Part shown: in pieces, positions 7,388 to 16,095 of the stretch
Layout of the letters: every line of letters begins with the position of its first letter
How positions within the stretch are numbered: position 1 is the first letter of the stretch
Assembly (NCBI RefSeq): GCF_001905735.1
Contig: NZ_LISW01000001.1
Coordinates: 551,947 to 615,946 of the forward strand
Length of the DNA stretch: 64,000 nucleotides
Reading direction: 5' to 3'
DNA from: Streptomyces sp. CB01249
GTDB taxonomy: Bacteria; Actinomycetota; Actinomycetes; Streptomycetales; Streptomycetaceae
Program-made: the position numbers and the translations under genes
The notes under the pieces: model-generated
The model's database searches: none
What the model was told of the DNA's origin: nothing
Seen by the model: the letters and a program-made list of their open reading frames with translations, nothing else

Positions 7388-8365
7388 CTACCGGGCCACC
7401 CAGCCCCTTTCGTACGCGTGCCAGCCGAGCTGGAGGCGGGTGGAGACGCCGGTCAGCTCCATCAGGCCCTTGACCCGGCGCTGCACGGTCCGCAGGCCCA
7501 GGTCCAGCTGTTTGGCGACGCTCGCGTCGGTCAGGCCGGCCAGCAGCAGCGACAGGATCTCCAGATCCGTCGGGTCCGGGCCGCCCGGCTCCTCCACGAC
7601 CGCGCCGCTCTCGCCGAGCCGCAGCGGCATGGCCTCCCGCCACACCGCCTCGAAGAGCCCGGTCAGCGATTCCAGCAGCCCCGACGCGTGCACCACCAGC
7701 GCGGCGGGCTCGGCGCCGCGCCCGGTCAGCGGGACCATGGCCAGCGCCCGGTCGGCGATCACCAGCTTCGTCGGGACCCGGGGGACCACCCGGCACTGCT
7801 CGTCGCGGCTGAGCGCCGCCGAAAGCTCCGTGATCCCGGACTCCAGGCCCAGCACCTCGCGCTCCACGACCACCCGGAACGAGACGCCACGGGTGGCCGC
7901 CTCCTCCTCCGACTCGTTGTCCAGGCCGCTGACCGCGATCGGCTTCCCGGTGACCAGCGCGCACACCTCGCTCGTCGCACCCAGCTGGAGCTGGTGGAAG
8001 CGGTGGGCCACCGCGCTCGCCCCGGTGACCACCTCGACCAGGTCGTGGACGGCCGGTTCGGCGGCGTCGGCGCGGTACTCCTCGGCGAGCAGGGCCGCCG
8101 CCAGTTCGGCCTGTTCCAGCTGATGGCGCTGCTGGGTGAGCAGGGCCCCCAGGGCGACGCCGGGCGGGGCCGCGACCCAGCGGCCCGTGCGGGCGGAGGA
8201 CTGGGCGGCCAGGCCGTGCTGCTCCAGCCGGCGCAGCGCGCGCTCCGTGTCCCGCTCGGGGAGCGCCAGCCGGTGCGAGAGGTCGGACACCTCGGCGGCC
8301 CCCAGCGCCACGAGGGCGCGGTAGGCCGACTCCTGCCTCTCGTCAAGACCTATGGCTGCCAGCAT
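7388..8365 (-). CDS. TrmB-like / LuxR-type transcriptional regulator
   Basis: A 325-residue regulator. The N-terminus (about 1-60, GLDERQESAYRALVALG...) is a TrmB/MarR-like winged helix; the middle (about 85-250) is a putative ligand or effector region; the last 65 residues are a LuxR-type HTH (DPTDLEILSLLLAGLTD, then VAKQLDLGLRTVQRRV). This layout is common in streptomycetes. I set the start at ATG 8365, with GGGGAGGGG before it, rather than extending the open frame far upstream across the divergent gene. The PP2C-like gene is divergent, and the gap between holds repeated GTGGCGA half-sites that may be this protein's operators. Confidence 0.85.
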   Translation of the reverse strand: MLAAIGLDERQESAYRALVALGAAEVSDLSHRLALPERDTERALRRLEQHGLAAQSSARTGRWVAAPPGVALGALLTQQRHQLEQAELAAALLAEEYRADAAEPAVHDLVEVVTGASAVAHRFHQLQLGATSEVCALVTGKPIAVSGLDNESEEEAATRGVSFRVVVEREVLGLESGITELSAALSRDEQCRVVPRVPTKLVIADRALAMVPLTGRGAEPAALVVHASGLLESLTGLFEAVWREAMPLRLGESGAVVEEPGGPDPTDLEILSLLLAGLTDASVAKQLDLGLRTVQRRVKGLMELTGVSTRLQLGWHAYERGWVAR

Positions 8366-8411
8366 CCCGACCCCTCCCCGGACCCGTGCGTACGCGTGCG
8401 GCGCACCCCGT

Positions 8412-8487
8412 GTGGCGAAAAGTCGCCACGGCGTGATTTCGCCACGGCACATCATCGCCGTACCGTGCGCCACTCTGCCAATGTGGC
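8412..8487. promoter_or_regulatory. cluster of GTGGCGA/TCGCCAC half-sites
   Basis: A perfect stem GTGGCGA (8412-8418) / TCGCCAC (8423-8429) is followed by another TCGCCAC at 8439-8445 and a GCCAC...GTGGC pair at 8469-8473 and 8483-8487. Five half-sites in about 75 bases between divergent genes suggest cooperative regulator binding, most simply by the TrmB/LuxR-type protein at 7388-8365. Confidence 0.5.
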
Positions 8488-8632
8488 GGCACAGCGGGAC
8501 CGGCGGCCTTGTCCGGTACTCGCTCCCCGGACCGGTCTGCCGGGCGTCCTTCCCGTGGGGGGTGGGGTCGCCCGGCGGACCCATTTTGCGGATGCCCGTT
8601 TTCGTACGGCCCCCGCGGTCGACAATAAGGAC

Positions 8633-10192
8633 ATGAGTCAGCAGGGGGAGAAGCCCGCGGCCCACGAGGACGACTGGTGGCGCAGGCTGTACGACGAATC
8701 CGCCCCGGACGCGGGGGCGGCCCAGGCCGCCGACAGTCTCGACGACCGGTTCGACTCGGCGTCGGACACGGTGGCGTCCGGGAAGAGCGCGGTCTCCAGG
8801 ACGCCGGGGGAGATACCCGAGCCCAGGGAGGAGCCGTGGCCGGTGGGGCCGTCGGCGGTCACCCGGCCGGCGGACCCGGGGCCGCACACCGCGCCGGGCC
8901 CGGTCGCGCGGCCGCCGAGGGAGACGCCGCCGGAGCCGCCCGCCCGCGCCCCGTGGGATGTGCAGGCGCCGCCCCGTGCCCCGTGGGAGCCGGTGACCGG
9001 GCCCGCGCTCCCGCGCACCTTTCCGGGCCCACCGGCCCCCGAGCCCCCGCCGCCGGACCCGGAGCCCGAGCCGCCCGCCTTCGAGGACCCTCGTGTTCCC
9101 GCCGGGCGCGAGGTGCCTCCGCTGCCCAGGCGGCCCGTCACCGAGCGGACCGAGGCGGACGAACCCGCCCCAAAGGAGGCACCGGCGGAACCGGCCGTCC
9201 CGCCCGCGCCGCCCCGGGTCGACCACGTCGGGGCCCGGCCGCCCACCTATGACGCCGAGCCGACGGCGCTGCCCGCCACCGACCCGTACGCGCTCGACCG
9301 TGTCGTCCCGGACACGGTGCTGGACGGTGCCACGTACGGCACGTACACGCTGCGCGCCGCGTCCGTACGTGGTGACTCGGCCCGGTTCCGGGGTGAGCCG
9401 CGCCGGGACGCGCTGCTCACGGCGCGCTTCGGGAACGGGGAGAGCGCGCTGGTGCTGGTGGCCCTCGCGGGCGCGTCGCGGGGCGCGGAGGGGGCGCACA
9501 CGGCGGCGGCGGACGCCTGCCGCTGGATCGGCGAGGCGGTCGGGCGCAGCCACGCCCGGCTCTCCGACGACATAAGGGCGGGCCGCCGCGCCGACCTGAA
9601 GTCCGGGCTCCACCGGCTCACCGACCGCGCCTTCGGCAAGCTGCGCGCCCGCGCCGCCGAACTGGGCGTCGAGCCGGACGCGTACACCGCGAGCCTGCGC
9701 TGCCTGCTGCTGTCCGCCGACCCCGACTGCCGCACCCGGGTCTTCTTCGGCATCGGCGCCGGAGGCCTCTTCCGGCTCCGGGACGGCAGCTGGCACGACC
9801 TGGAACCGGCGCTGCCGCCGCCCGCCGCGCTGACCGGGGAGCCGGTCGTCGGCTTCGGCTCCTCCGCGCCCGAGAGCGGGCCCGACGGCGACCGGCTGAC
9901 CATGGACCTGGACATCGTCACGGGCCCCGCCCCGTATGTCGAGGACCCGCTGCCGCCCCCTGCGGAACCGTTCCGCTTCCGGGCCTCCGTCGCCCGGCCG
10001 GGGGACACCCTGCTGCTGTGCGGGGCGGGCCTCGCCGAACCGCTGCGCGGCGAACCGGAGCTGGCCGCCGAGCTCGCCACGCGCTGGTCGCCCGTGGAGG
10101 CGCCGGGACTCGGGGCGTTCCTCGCGGACACCCAGATCCGGGTGAAGGGGTACGCCGACGACCGGACGGCGGTCGGCGTCTGGGAGGCGTAA
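8633..10192 (+). CDS. PP2C-like phosphatase-domain protein with long Pro-rich N-terminus
   Basis: A 519-residue cytoplasmic protein. Residues 1-215 are acidic, Pro/Glu-rich and probably disordered (runs such as PPDPEPEPP); an early WWRRLYDE motif may bind a partner. Residues about 225-510 resemble a PP2C-type domain: RGEPRRDALLTARFG, LVLVALAGASRGAEGAHTAA, then GDTLLLCGAGLAEPL. Some metal-binding Asp positions of true PP2C are not obvious, so it may bind phosphoproteins rather than hydrolyse them. ATG 8633 has AAGGA 4-5 bases upstream. It is divergent from the TrmB/LuxR regulator. Confidence 0.75.
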   Translation: MSQQGEKPAAHEDDWWRRLYDESAPDAGAAQAADSLDDRFDSASDTVASGKSAVSRTPGEIPEPREEPWPVGPSAVTRPADPGPHTAPGPVARPPRETPPEPPARAPWDVQAPPRAPWEPVTGPALPRTFPGPPAPEPPPPDPEPEPPAFEDPRVPAGREVPPLPRRPVTERTEADEPAPKEAPAEPAVPPAPPRVDHVGARPPTYDAEPTALPATDPYALDRVVPDTVLDGATYGTYTLRAASVRGDSARFRGEPRRDALLTARFGNGESALVLVALAGASRGAEGAHTAAADACRWIGEAVGRSHARLSDDIRAGRRADLKSGLHRLTDRAFGKLRARAAELGVEPDAYTASLRCLLLSADPDCRTRVFFGIGAGGLFRLRDGSWHDLEPALPPPAALTGEPVVGFGSSAPESGPDGDRLTMDLDIVTGPAPYVEDPLPPPAEPFRFRASVARPGDTLLLCGAGLAEPLRGEPELAAELATRWSPVEAPGLGAFLADTQIRVKGYADDRTAVGVWEA

Positions 10193-10305
10193 CCGCGCAC
10201 GCCATGGGTTGATGGATTCCGGACAACGTCCGGGCCGGGGTTTGACACCCCGCGTCCCGGACAGCCGGACGTGCACGGAGCACAGGCAGAGGGAGTGCGT
10301 CACCC

Positions 10306-12048
10306 ATGGCCAAGCAGAACGTGTCGGAGCAGTTCGTCGACATCCTCGCCCGGGCGGGCGTCAAACGCCTGTACGGGGTCGTGGGGGACAGCCTCAATCC
10401 GGTGGTCGACGCCGTACGGCGGCACGCGGACGTCGAGTGGATCCAGGTCAGGCACGAGGAGACGGCGGCCTTCGCGGCCGGCGCGGAGGCGCAGATCACC
10501 GGCGACCTGGCGGCCTGCGCCGGGTCGTGCGGTCCCGGCAACCTGCACCTCATCAACGGCCTGTACGACGCCCACCGCTCGATGGCCCCGGTGCTCGCGC
10601 TGGCCTCGCACATCCCGTCCAGCGAGATCGGCCTCAACTACTTCCAGGCGACCCACCCCGAGCTGCTCTTCCAGGAGTGCAGCCACTACAACGAGATGAT
10701 CTCCAACCCGCAGCAGATGCCCCGGCTGCTCCAGACCGCCATCCAGCACGCGATCGGCCAGGGCGGCGTCAGCGTCGTCACCATGCCGGGCGACATCGCC
10801 GGACAGACCGCTCCCGAGCGCTCCGCGGAGCACGCCCTCGTCACCTCGCGCCCCACCGTGCGGCCGGGCGACGCCGAGATCGAGAAGCTGTGCCGGATGG
10901 TGGACGAGGCCAAACGGGTGACGCTGTTCTGCGGCAGCGGTACGGCGGGGGCGCACGCCGAGGTCATGGAGTTCGCCGAGCGGATCAAGTCCCCGGTCGG
11001 TCACGCCCTGCGCGGCAAGGAGTGGATCCAGTACGACAATCCGTACGACGTCGGCATGAGCGGGCTGCTCGGCTACGGCGCAGCCTACGAGGCCACCCAC
11101 GAGTGCGATCTGCTGATCCTGCTCGGCACCGACTTCCCGTACAACGCCTTCCTGCCCGACGACGTGAAGATCGTGCAGGTCGATGTGCGGCCGGAACACC
11201 TCGGCCGGCGCACCAAGCTGGACCTGGCGGTCTGGGGCGACGTCCGCGAGACGCTGCGCTGCCTCACGCCCCGGGTGAAGGCGAAGTCCGACCGCAAGTT
11301 CCTCGACCGGATGCTCAAGAAGCACGCCGACGCGCTGGAGGGCGTGGTCAAGGCGTACACCCGCAAGGTCGAGAAGCACGTCCCGATCCACCCCGAGTAC
11401 GTGGCCTCGGTGCTGGACGAACTCGCAGACGACGATGCCGTGTTCACGGTCGACACCGGCATGTGCAACGTCTGGGCGGCCCGCTATCTGACGCCCAACG
11501 GCAAGCGGCGGGTGATCGGTTCGTTCAGCCACGGCTCGATGGCCAACGCGCTGCCGCAGGCGATCGGCGCCCAGTTCACCGACCGGAACCGGCAGGTCGT
11601 CTCGATGTCGGGCGACGGCGGATTCACCATGCTGATGGGCGACTTCCTGACGCTCGTCCAGTACAACCTGCCGGTCAAGGTGGTCCTGTTCAACAACTCC
11701 TCGCTGGGCATGGTGGAGCTGGAGATGCTGGTGGGCGGTCTGCCGTCGTTCGGGACGACCAACAAGAACCCGGACTTCGCGGCCGTGGCGCGCGCGGCGG
11801 GGGCGTACGGAGTCCGCGTCGAGAAGCCCAAGGAGCTTCACAGCGCGCTCAAGGACGCCTTCAAGCACAAGGGCCCGGCGCTGGTCGACGTCGTCACCGA
11901 CCCCAACGCGCTCTCCATCCCGCCGAAGATCAGCGCGGACATGGTGACCGGCTTCGCCCTGTCCGCCAGCAAGATCGTGCTCGACGGCGGGGTGGGCCGG
12001 ATGCTTCAGATGGCCCGCTCCAATCTTCGTAACGTGCCCCGCCCGTAG
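10306..12048 (+). CDS. poxB: thiamine-diphosphate enzyme, PoxB-type (pyruvate:quinone oxidoreductase family)
   Basis: A 580-residue ThDP- and FAD-dependent enzyme matching PoxB, which decarboxylates pyruvate to acetate and CO2 and passes electrons to quinone. The N-terminal PYR domain has the activating Glu51 in RHEETAAFAAGA. The central domain (about 190-330) has the FAD/DHS-like fold. The C-terminal PP domain has the ThDP motif GDGG from residue 436 to an NN pair near 463. The last 20 residues (GRMLQMARSNLR) could be the amphipathic membrane-binding tail seen in PoxB. Acetolactate synthase is less likely given length and the missing typical C-terminus. GAGGGAG precedes ATG 10306. It stands alone. 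Confidence 0.88.
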   Translation: MAKQNVSEQFVDILARAGVKRLYGVVGDSLNPVVDAVRRHADVEWIQVRHEETAAFAAGAEAQITGDLAACAGSCGPGNLHLINGLYDAHRSMAPVLALASHIPSSEIGLNYFQATHPELLFQECSHYNEMISNPQQMPRLLQTAIQHAIGQGGVSVVTMPGDIAGQTAPERSAEHALVTSRPTVRPGDAEIEKLCRMVDEAKRVTLFCGSGTAGAHAEVMEFAERIKSPVGHALRGKEWIQYDNPYDVGMSGLLGYGAAYEATHECDLLILLGTDFPYNAFLPDDVKIVQVDVRPEHLGRRTKLDLAVWGDVRETLRCLTPRVKAKSDRKFLDRMLKKHADALEGVVKAYTRKVEKHVPIHPEYVASVLDELADDDAVFTVDTGMCNVWAARYLTPNGKRRVIGSFSHGSMANALPQAIGAQFTDRNRQVVSMSGDGGFTMLMGDFLTLVQYNLPVKVVLFNNSSLGMVELEMLVGGLPSFGTTNKNPDFAAVARAAGAYGVRVEKPKELHSALKDAFKHKGPALVDVVTDPNALSIPPKISADMVTGFALSASKIVLDGGVGRMLQMARSNLRNVPRP

Positions 12049-12096
12049 GGCCACGCTTACCTGACAGGGCGTCACAAGCGGCTTCAGGTCGCCCTC

Positions 12097-12129
12097 TTGG
12101 CGGCCTCAGAGCCATGTGACATATTACTG
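12097..12129 (+). promoter_or_regulatory. promoter and operator of the hydroxyproline operon
   Basis: TTGGCG (12097-12102) and CATATT (12120-12125), 17 bases apart, form a plausible sigma-70-type promoter whose start would fall at or next to GTG 12132, making the first gene leaderless. The palindrome ATGTGACAT (12114-12122) overlaps the spacer and -10, where a bound repressor would block polymerase. The same core occurs before the gntR gene and the collagenase gene. Confidence 0.6.
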
Positions 12130-12131
12130 CC

Positions 12132-13301
12132 GTGTTCACGAGACAGCCTCTGGATGTTGTCGTCGTCGGAGCCGGGGTCGTCGGCGCCGCCTGCGCGTAC
12201 TACGCCACCCGGTCCGGACTCTCGGTCGCGGTGGTGGACGGCGGACCGGTCGCCGGCGGCACCACCGGGGCGGGGGAGGGGAACCTCCTGGTCTCCGACA
12301 AGCCGCCCGGGCCCGAGCTCGACCTCGCCCGGCTCTCCGCCGCCCTCTGGCGCGAGCTGTCCGAGGTGCTGCCCGGGGCGGTCGAGTACGAGCAGAAGGG
12401 CGGCCTCGTCGTCGCGGCGGACGAGGGGTCCCTAGCCACCCTGACCGCGACCGCCGCCGGACAGTCCGAGGCAGGGGTACGCACCACGGCCGTCGCCCCG
12501 CACGAACTGCCCGCGCTGGAACCGCACCTGGCCCCCGGCCTCGCGGGCGGCGTCCTCTACCCGGAGGACGCCCAGGTCCAGCCCGCCCTCGCCGCCGCCC
12601 ACCTGATCCGCGCCGCCCGCGACGCCGGGGCCGCCCTGCACACCGGCCGCCCGGTCACCGCTGTGCTCACCGGCCCCACGGGCGCGGTGCGCGGCGTCCG
12701 CACCGGGGCCGGTGACCTGCTCGCCCCGGCCGTGGTCAACGCGACGGGCGTTCGGGGCGGGGAGTTCGCCGCGCTCGCCGGGGTGGAGCTGCCGGTCCTG
12801 CCCCGGCGCGGGTTCGTCCTGGTGACCGAGCCGCTGCCGCCGCTGATCCGGCACAAGGTGTACGCCGCCGAGTACGTGGCCGACGTGTCCAGCGCGTCGG
12901 CCGCCCTGCAGACGTCCCCGGTCGTGGAGGGCACCGCCGCCGGGCCCGTCCTCATCGGCGCCAGCCGCGAACGGGTCGGCTTCGACCGCACCCTGTCCGT
13001 GCCGGTGATCAGCGCGCTGGCCGGGGCGGCCGCCGCGCTGTTCCCGGTCCTCGGGGACGTCCGGGTGCTCCGCGCCTACCACGGCTTCCGCCCGTACCTG
13101 CCCGACCACCTCCCCGCCATCGGGCCCGACCGCCGGGTCCCCGGCCTCTTCCACGCCTGCGGCCACGAGGGCGCGGGCATCGGCCTCGCCCCGGCGACGG
13201 CGGCCCTGGTCACGGCGGCGATCCGGGGCGAGGAACCACCCCTGGACGCGGAGCCGTTCCGGCCGGACCGCTTCGGGGCGGACACCGCGCCTTCCCCGTG
13301 A
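12132..13301 (+). CDS. D-hydroxyproline dehydrogenase, FAD subunit (DAO family)
   Basis: A 389-residue FAD oxidoreductase of the D-amino-acid-oxidase/GlpO superfamily: dinucleotide-binding GAGVVGAACAYYA near the N-terminus, GGTTGAGEGNLL, and a C-terminal GHEGAGIGLAP FAD contact. Next to a small [2Fe-2S] protein and a second FAD/[2Fe-2S] subunit it matches the catalytic subunit of bacterial D-hydroxyproline (or D-proline) dehydrogenase, which oxidises cis-4-hydroxy-D-proline to pyrroline-4-hydroxy-2-carboxylate. GTG 12132 has no Shine-Dalgarno; the promoter position suggests leaderless translation. First gene of a five-gene operon. Confidence 0.82.
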   Translation: MFTRQPLDVVVVGAGVVGAACAYYATRSGLSVAVVDGGPVAGGTTGAGEGNLLVSDKPPGPELDLARLSAALWRELSEVLPGAVEYEQKGGLVVAADEGSLATLTATAAGQSEAGVRTTAVAPHELPALEPHLAPGLAGGVLYPEDAQVQPALAAAHLIRAARDAGAALHTGRPVTAVLTGPTGAVRGVRTGAGDLLAPAVVNATGVRGGEFAALAGVELPVLPRRGFVLVTEPLPPLIRHKVYAAEYVADVSSASAALQTSPVVEGTAAGPVLIGASRERVGFDRTLSVPVISALAGAAAALFPVLGDVRVLRAYHGFRPYLPDHLPAIGPDRRVPGLFHACGHEGAGIGLAPATAALVTAAIRGEEPPLDAEPFRPDRFGADTAPSP

Positions 13302-13367
13302 GCCACCGCTTCCCTGTGAGCCGCCCGCCCCTCCCCGTACCGCCCGATCCACGAGACAGGAGCCCCG

Positions 13368-13706
13368 GTGAGACGAGCACGCCGACGTGACCCCGCCCGC
13401 ACCCCGGCCGGGCTGGCCGGGGCCGCGCCCGGGCCCGCGTTCGAGATCACCTTCGACGGGCGCCCGGTGCCCGCCCTGCCCGGGCAGAGCATCGCGGCCG
13501 CGCTGTGGGCCGCGTCCGTCCTCAGCTGGCGTACCACCCGGGTCAACGGGCGGCCCAGGGGCGCCTTCTGCGGGATCGGCTCCTGCTTCGAGTGCCTGGC
13601 CACGGTCAACGGGCGCCCCAACCTGCGGGCCTGCCTGCTGCCCGCCCGCCCCGGCGACGCCGTCACCACCCAGGAAGGCAACGGACATGCCGCACCCCGC
13701 CCCTGA
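13368..13706 (+). CDS. [2Fe-2S] subunit of D-hydroxyproline dehydrogenase
   Basis: A 112-residue ferredoxin-like protein with Cys68, Cys73, Cys76 and Cys89 in the plant-type arrangement C-x4-C-x2-C...C (GAFCGIGSCFECLATV). This is the small gamma-type subunit found with D-hydroxyproline dehydrogenases and opine oxidases; it carries electrons between the flavin subunits. The N-terminal 20 residues are basic and Ala-rich. GTG 13368 has AGGAG 6 bases upstream. Its end overlaps the next gene by 20 bases, suggesting translational coupling. Confidence 0.85.
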   Translation: MRRARRRDPARTPAGLAGAAPGPAFEITFDGRPVPALPGQSIAAALWAASVLSWRTTRVNGRPRGAFCGIGSCFECLATVNGRPNLRACLLPARPGDAVTTQEGNGHAAPRP

Positions 13707-15117
13707 CCGCGCCGAGGTCGCCGTGGTGGGCGCGGGACCGGCCGGGCTCGCCGCCGCCGTCACCGCCGCCGACGCCGGGCTCGACGTGCTGCTGATCGAC
13801 GCGGCCGACGCCCCCGGCGGCCAGTACTACCGCGCACCCGCCCCCGGTCTCGGCGCCACCCGCCCGGAGGCCCTGCACCACGGCTGGGGCACGTTCACCG
13901 CGCTCACCGCCCGCCTCGACCGGCACCGCGCCACCGGGCGGGTGCGCCACCTCACCGGCCACCAGGTCTGGGCGGTCACGCGGACCGGCGAGGACTGGAC
14001 CCTGCACGCGGTCACCGGCCCGGACGGCGGTGACGGGGCCGCCCCGCGCGCCCGCCGCCTCGTGATCGCGACCGGTGCCGTCGAGCGCCAACTCCCCTTC
14101 CCCGGCTGGACCCTGCCCGGTGTGGTCGGCGCGGCCGGGGCGCAGGCCATGCTCAAATCGGGGCTCGTGCTGCCCGGGCGGCGCGTCGTCGTCGCCGGGA
14201 GCGGTCCGCTGCTCCAGGCCGTCGCCCTCTCCCTGGCCCGGGCCGGGGCCCGGGTGCCCGCACTGGTGGAGGCCGCCGGCTACGGGGCGTACGCCCGCGC
14301 ACCCCTGACCCTGGCCGCGAACCCCGACCGACTCGCGGAGGGCGTCCGCCACCGGGCGGGCCTCGCCCGGCACGGGGTGCGGATGCTCACGCACCGGGCC
14401 GTCACCGCCGTCCACGGCACCGAACGGGTGGAAGGGGTCACGGTCAGCCGGATCGACCGCGCCTGGCGCCCCGTGCCGGGGACCGGGCGGCGCATCGACT
14501 GCGACGCGCTCGCCGTCGGCCACGGCCTCGTCCCGCAACTGGACCTCGCACTCGGCCTCGGCTGCGCCACCCGCACCGGCACGGACGGCTCGGCGGTCCT
14601 GGAGGTGGACGCGCGGCTGCGTACCACCGTCCCCGGAGTCTGGGCCGTCGGCGAGACCGGGGGCATCGGCGGGGTCCGACTGGCCCTGGCCGAAGGGGAG
14701 CTGGCCGCCCTGTCGGTGATCGCCGACGCGCGGGGCGGCCCGGTCCCGGCCCGCGCGGGGACGCTGCGCCGCCGTCGGCGCCGGATGCGCGGGTTCGCCG
14801 GGCTGATGGGGACCGTGCACCGGCCGGGACCCGCGTGGACCGGGTGGCTCGACCCGGACACCGAGGTCTGCCGGTGCGAGGAGGTCACCGTCGGCACGGT
14901 CCGGACCGCCGTCACCGAGCTGGGCGCGGGCGACACCCGCACCGCCAAGCTGCTCACCCGGGCCGGGATGGGCTGGTGCCAGGGCCGCACCTGCGGCTTC
15001 GCCGTCCGGGCCCTGACCGCCCCGCCCGGCGCCGACGCGCCTCCCGACCGGCGCCCCCTGGCCTGCCCGGTCCCGCTCGCCGCACTCGCCCGCGCCGCCC
15101 GGCACGAGGACGCGTGA
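13687..15117 (+). CDS. FAD/NAD(P)-binding and [2Fe-2S] subunit of D-hydroxyproline dehydrogenase
   Basis: A 476-residue flavoprotein. GAGPAG at 15-20 begins an FAD-binding Rossmann fold, a second dinucleotide fold (VVVAGSGPLLQ) lies near 180, and a C-terminal BFD-like [2Fe-2S] domain has Cys395, Cys397, Cys431 and Cys436 (CRCEE and CQGRTCG). This matches the alpha-type subunit of D-hydroxyproline dehydrogenases and opine oxidases. I chose ATG 13687 (GGAAGG before it) inside the end of the preceding gene; the frame is open earlier but lacks a sensible start. Confidence 0.85.
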   Translation: MPHPAPDRAEVAVVGAGPAGLAAAVTAADAGLDVLLIDAADAPGGQYYRAPAPGLGATRPEALHHGWGTFTALTARLDRHRATGRVRHLTGHQVWAVTRTGEDWTLHAVTGPDGGDGAAPRARRLVIATGAVERQLPFPGWTLPGVVGAAGAQAMLKSGLVLPGRRVVVAGSGPLLQAVALSLARAGARVPALVEAAGYGAYARAPLTLAANPDRLAEGVRHRAGLARHGVRMLTHRAVTAVHGTERVEGVTVSRIDRAWRPVPGTGRRIDCDALAVGHGLVPQLDLALGLGCATRTGTDGSAVLEVDARLRTTVPGVWAVGETGGIGGVRLALAEGELAALSVIADARGGPVPARAGTLRRRRRRMRGFAGLMGTVHRPGPAWTGWLDPDTEVCRCEEVTVGTVRTAVTELGAGDTRTAKLLTRAGMGWCQGRTCGFAVRALTAPPGADAPPDRRPLACPVPLAALARAARHEDA

Positions 15118-15172
15118 CCCCACGTACCACCCGCCCTGCCCAGCCCCGTACACCCACTCCGAAGGAGCCCGT

Positions 15173-16081
15173 ATGACCTCCGAGCCCAGCCGCACCGGTG
15201 CCCCCTGGCGGGGTGTCATGGTCGCCACACCGCTCATCCTGCGCGAGGACCGGTCCGTCGACTTCGACGCGTACGCCGCACACGTCCGCGACCTCATCGA
15301 CGCGGGGTGCGACGGTGTGGTGCCCAACGGGTCGCTGGGGGAGTACCAGACCCTCAGCGACCGGGAGCGCCAGGAGGTTGTGCGGGTCGCGGTCGAGGCG
15401 GCCGGGGACGGGGACAGGGTGATGCCCGGGGTCTCCTCGTACGACAGCGCGCAGTCCCGGCGCCGCGCCGAGGAGGCCGCCGAGGCGGGGGCCGGTTCCG
15501 TGCTGCTGCTGCCGCCCAACGGCTACCCGTGCGAGGACGCGGCCGTCCGCGCGCACTACGCCGAGGTGGCGGCGGCCGGGCTGCCCGTCGTCGCGTACAA
15601 CAACCCGTACGACACCAAGGTGGACCTGACACCCCGGCTGCTCGGGCAGCTCCACGCGGAGGGGTCGGTCGTCGCGGTCAAGGAGTTCAGCGGCGATGTC
15701 CGCAGGGCGTACGAGATCGCGGAGGAGGCGCCCGGCCTCGATCTGCTCGTCGGCGCCGACGACGTGCTCCTCGAACTCGCGCTGGCCGGGGCCGTCGGCT
15801 GGATCGCCGGCTGCCCCAACATGCTTCCGGGCAGCTGCGTCGCGCTGTACCGGTCGGCCGTCTCCGGGGATCTGGAGCGTGCCCTGCCGCTCTACCGGCG
15901 GCTCCACCCGCTGCTGCGTTGGGACTCCAAGCCGGAGTTCGTCCAGGCCATCAAGGCGTCCATGGGCATCGTCGGGCGGCGCGGCGGGCCCACCCGGCCG
16001 CCCCGCCTGCCGCTCGACGCCGACGCGCTGGCCGCCGTACGCGCCGCGACGGAGAAGGCCCTCGCCGAGGGCCTGGACTGA
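15173..16081 (+). CDS. pyrroline-4-hydroxy-2-carboxylate deaminase (DHDPS family)
   Basis: A 302-residue TIM-barrel aldolase-family enzyme with Schiff-base Lys170 (VAVKEFSGD) and Tyr142 (AYNNPYD), the pair conserved in dihydrodipicolinate synthase relatives. The GSLGE near residue 53 replaces the GTTGE of true DapA. In hydroxyproline operons this family member deaminates pyrroline-4-hydroxy-2-carboxylate to 2-oxoglutarate semialdehyde. Context, between the dehydrogenase subunits and the epimerase, supports that over a lysine-biosynthetic role. GAAGGAG precedes ATG 15173. Confidence 0.85.
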   Translation: MTSEPSRTGAPWRGVMVATPLILREDRSVDFDAYAAHVRDLIDAGCDGVVPNGSLGEYQTLSDRERQEVVRVAVEAAGDGDRVMPGVSSYDSAQSRRRAEEAAEAGAGSVLLLPPNGYPCEDAAVRAHYAEVAAAGLPVVAYNNPYDTKVDLTPRLLGQLHAEGSVVAVKEFSGDVRRAYEIAEEAPGLDLLVGADDVLLELALAGAVGWIAGCPNMLPGSCVALYRSAVSGDLERALPLYRRLHPLLRWDSKPEFVQAIKASMGIVGRRGGPTRPPRLPLDADALAAVRAATEKALAEGLD

Positions 16082-16095
16082 GAGGGGGAGGGACG

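Noticed and set aside
10242..10247. TTGACA as the -35 of a poxB promoter.
   Set aside because: No acceptable -10 sequence is found 16-19 bases downstream.
8366..10303. Extension of the TrmB/LuxR regulator frame far upstream.
   Set aside because: It would run antisense through the PP2C-like gene; ATG 8365 has a good ribosome-binding site and starts at a domain boundary.
12066..12095. AGGGCG/CGCCCT stem after poxB as a terminator.
   Set aside because: The stem is six bases with an 18-base loop and no T tract, too weak to support.
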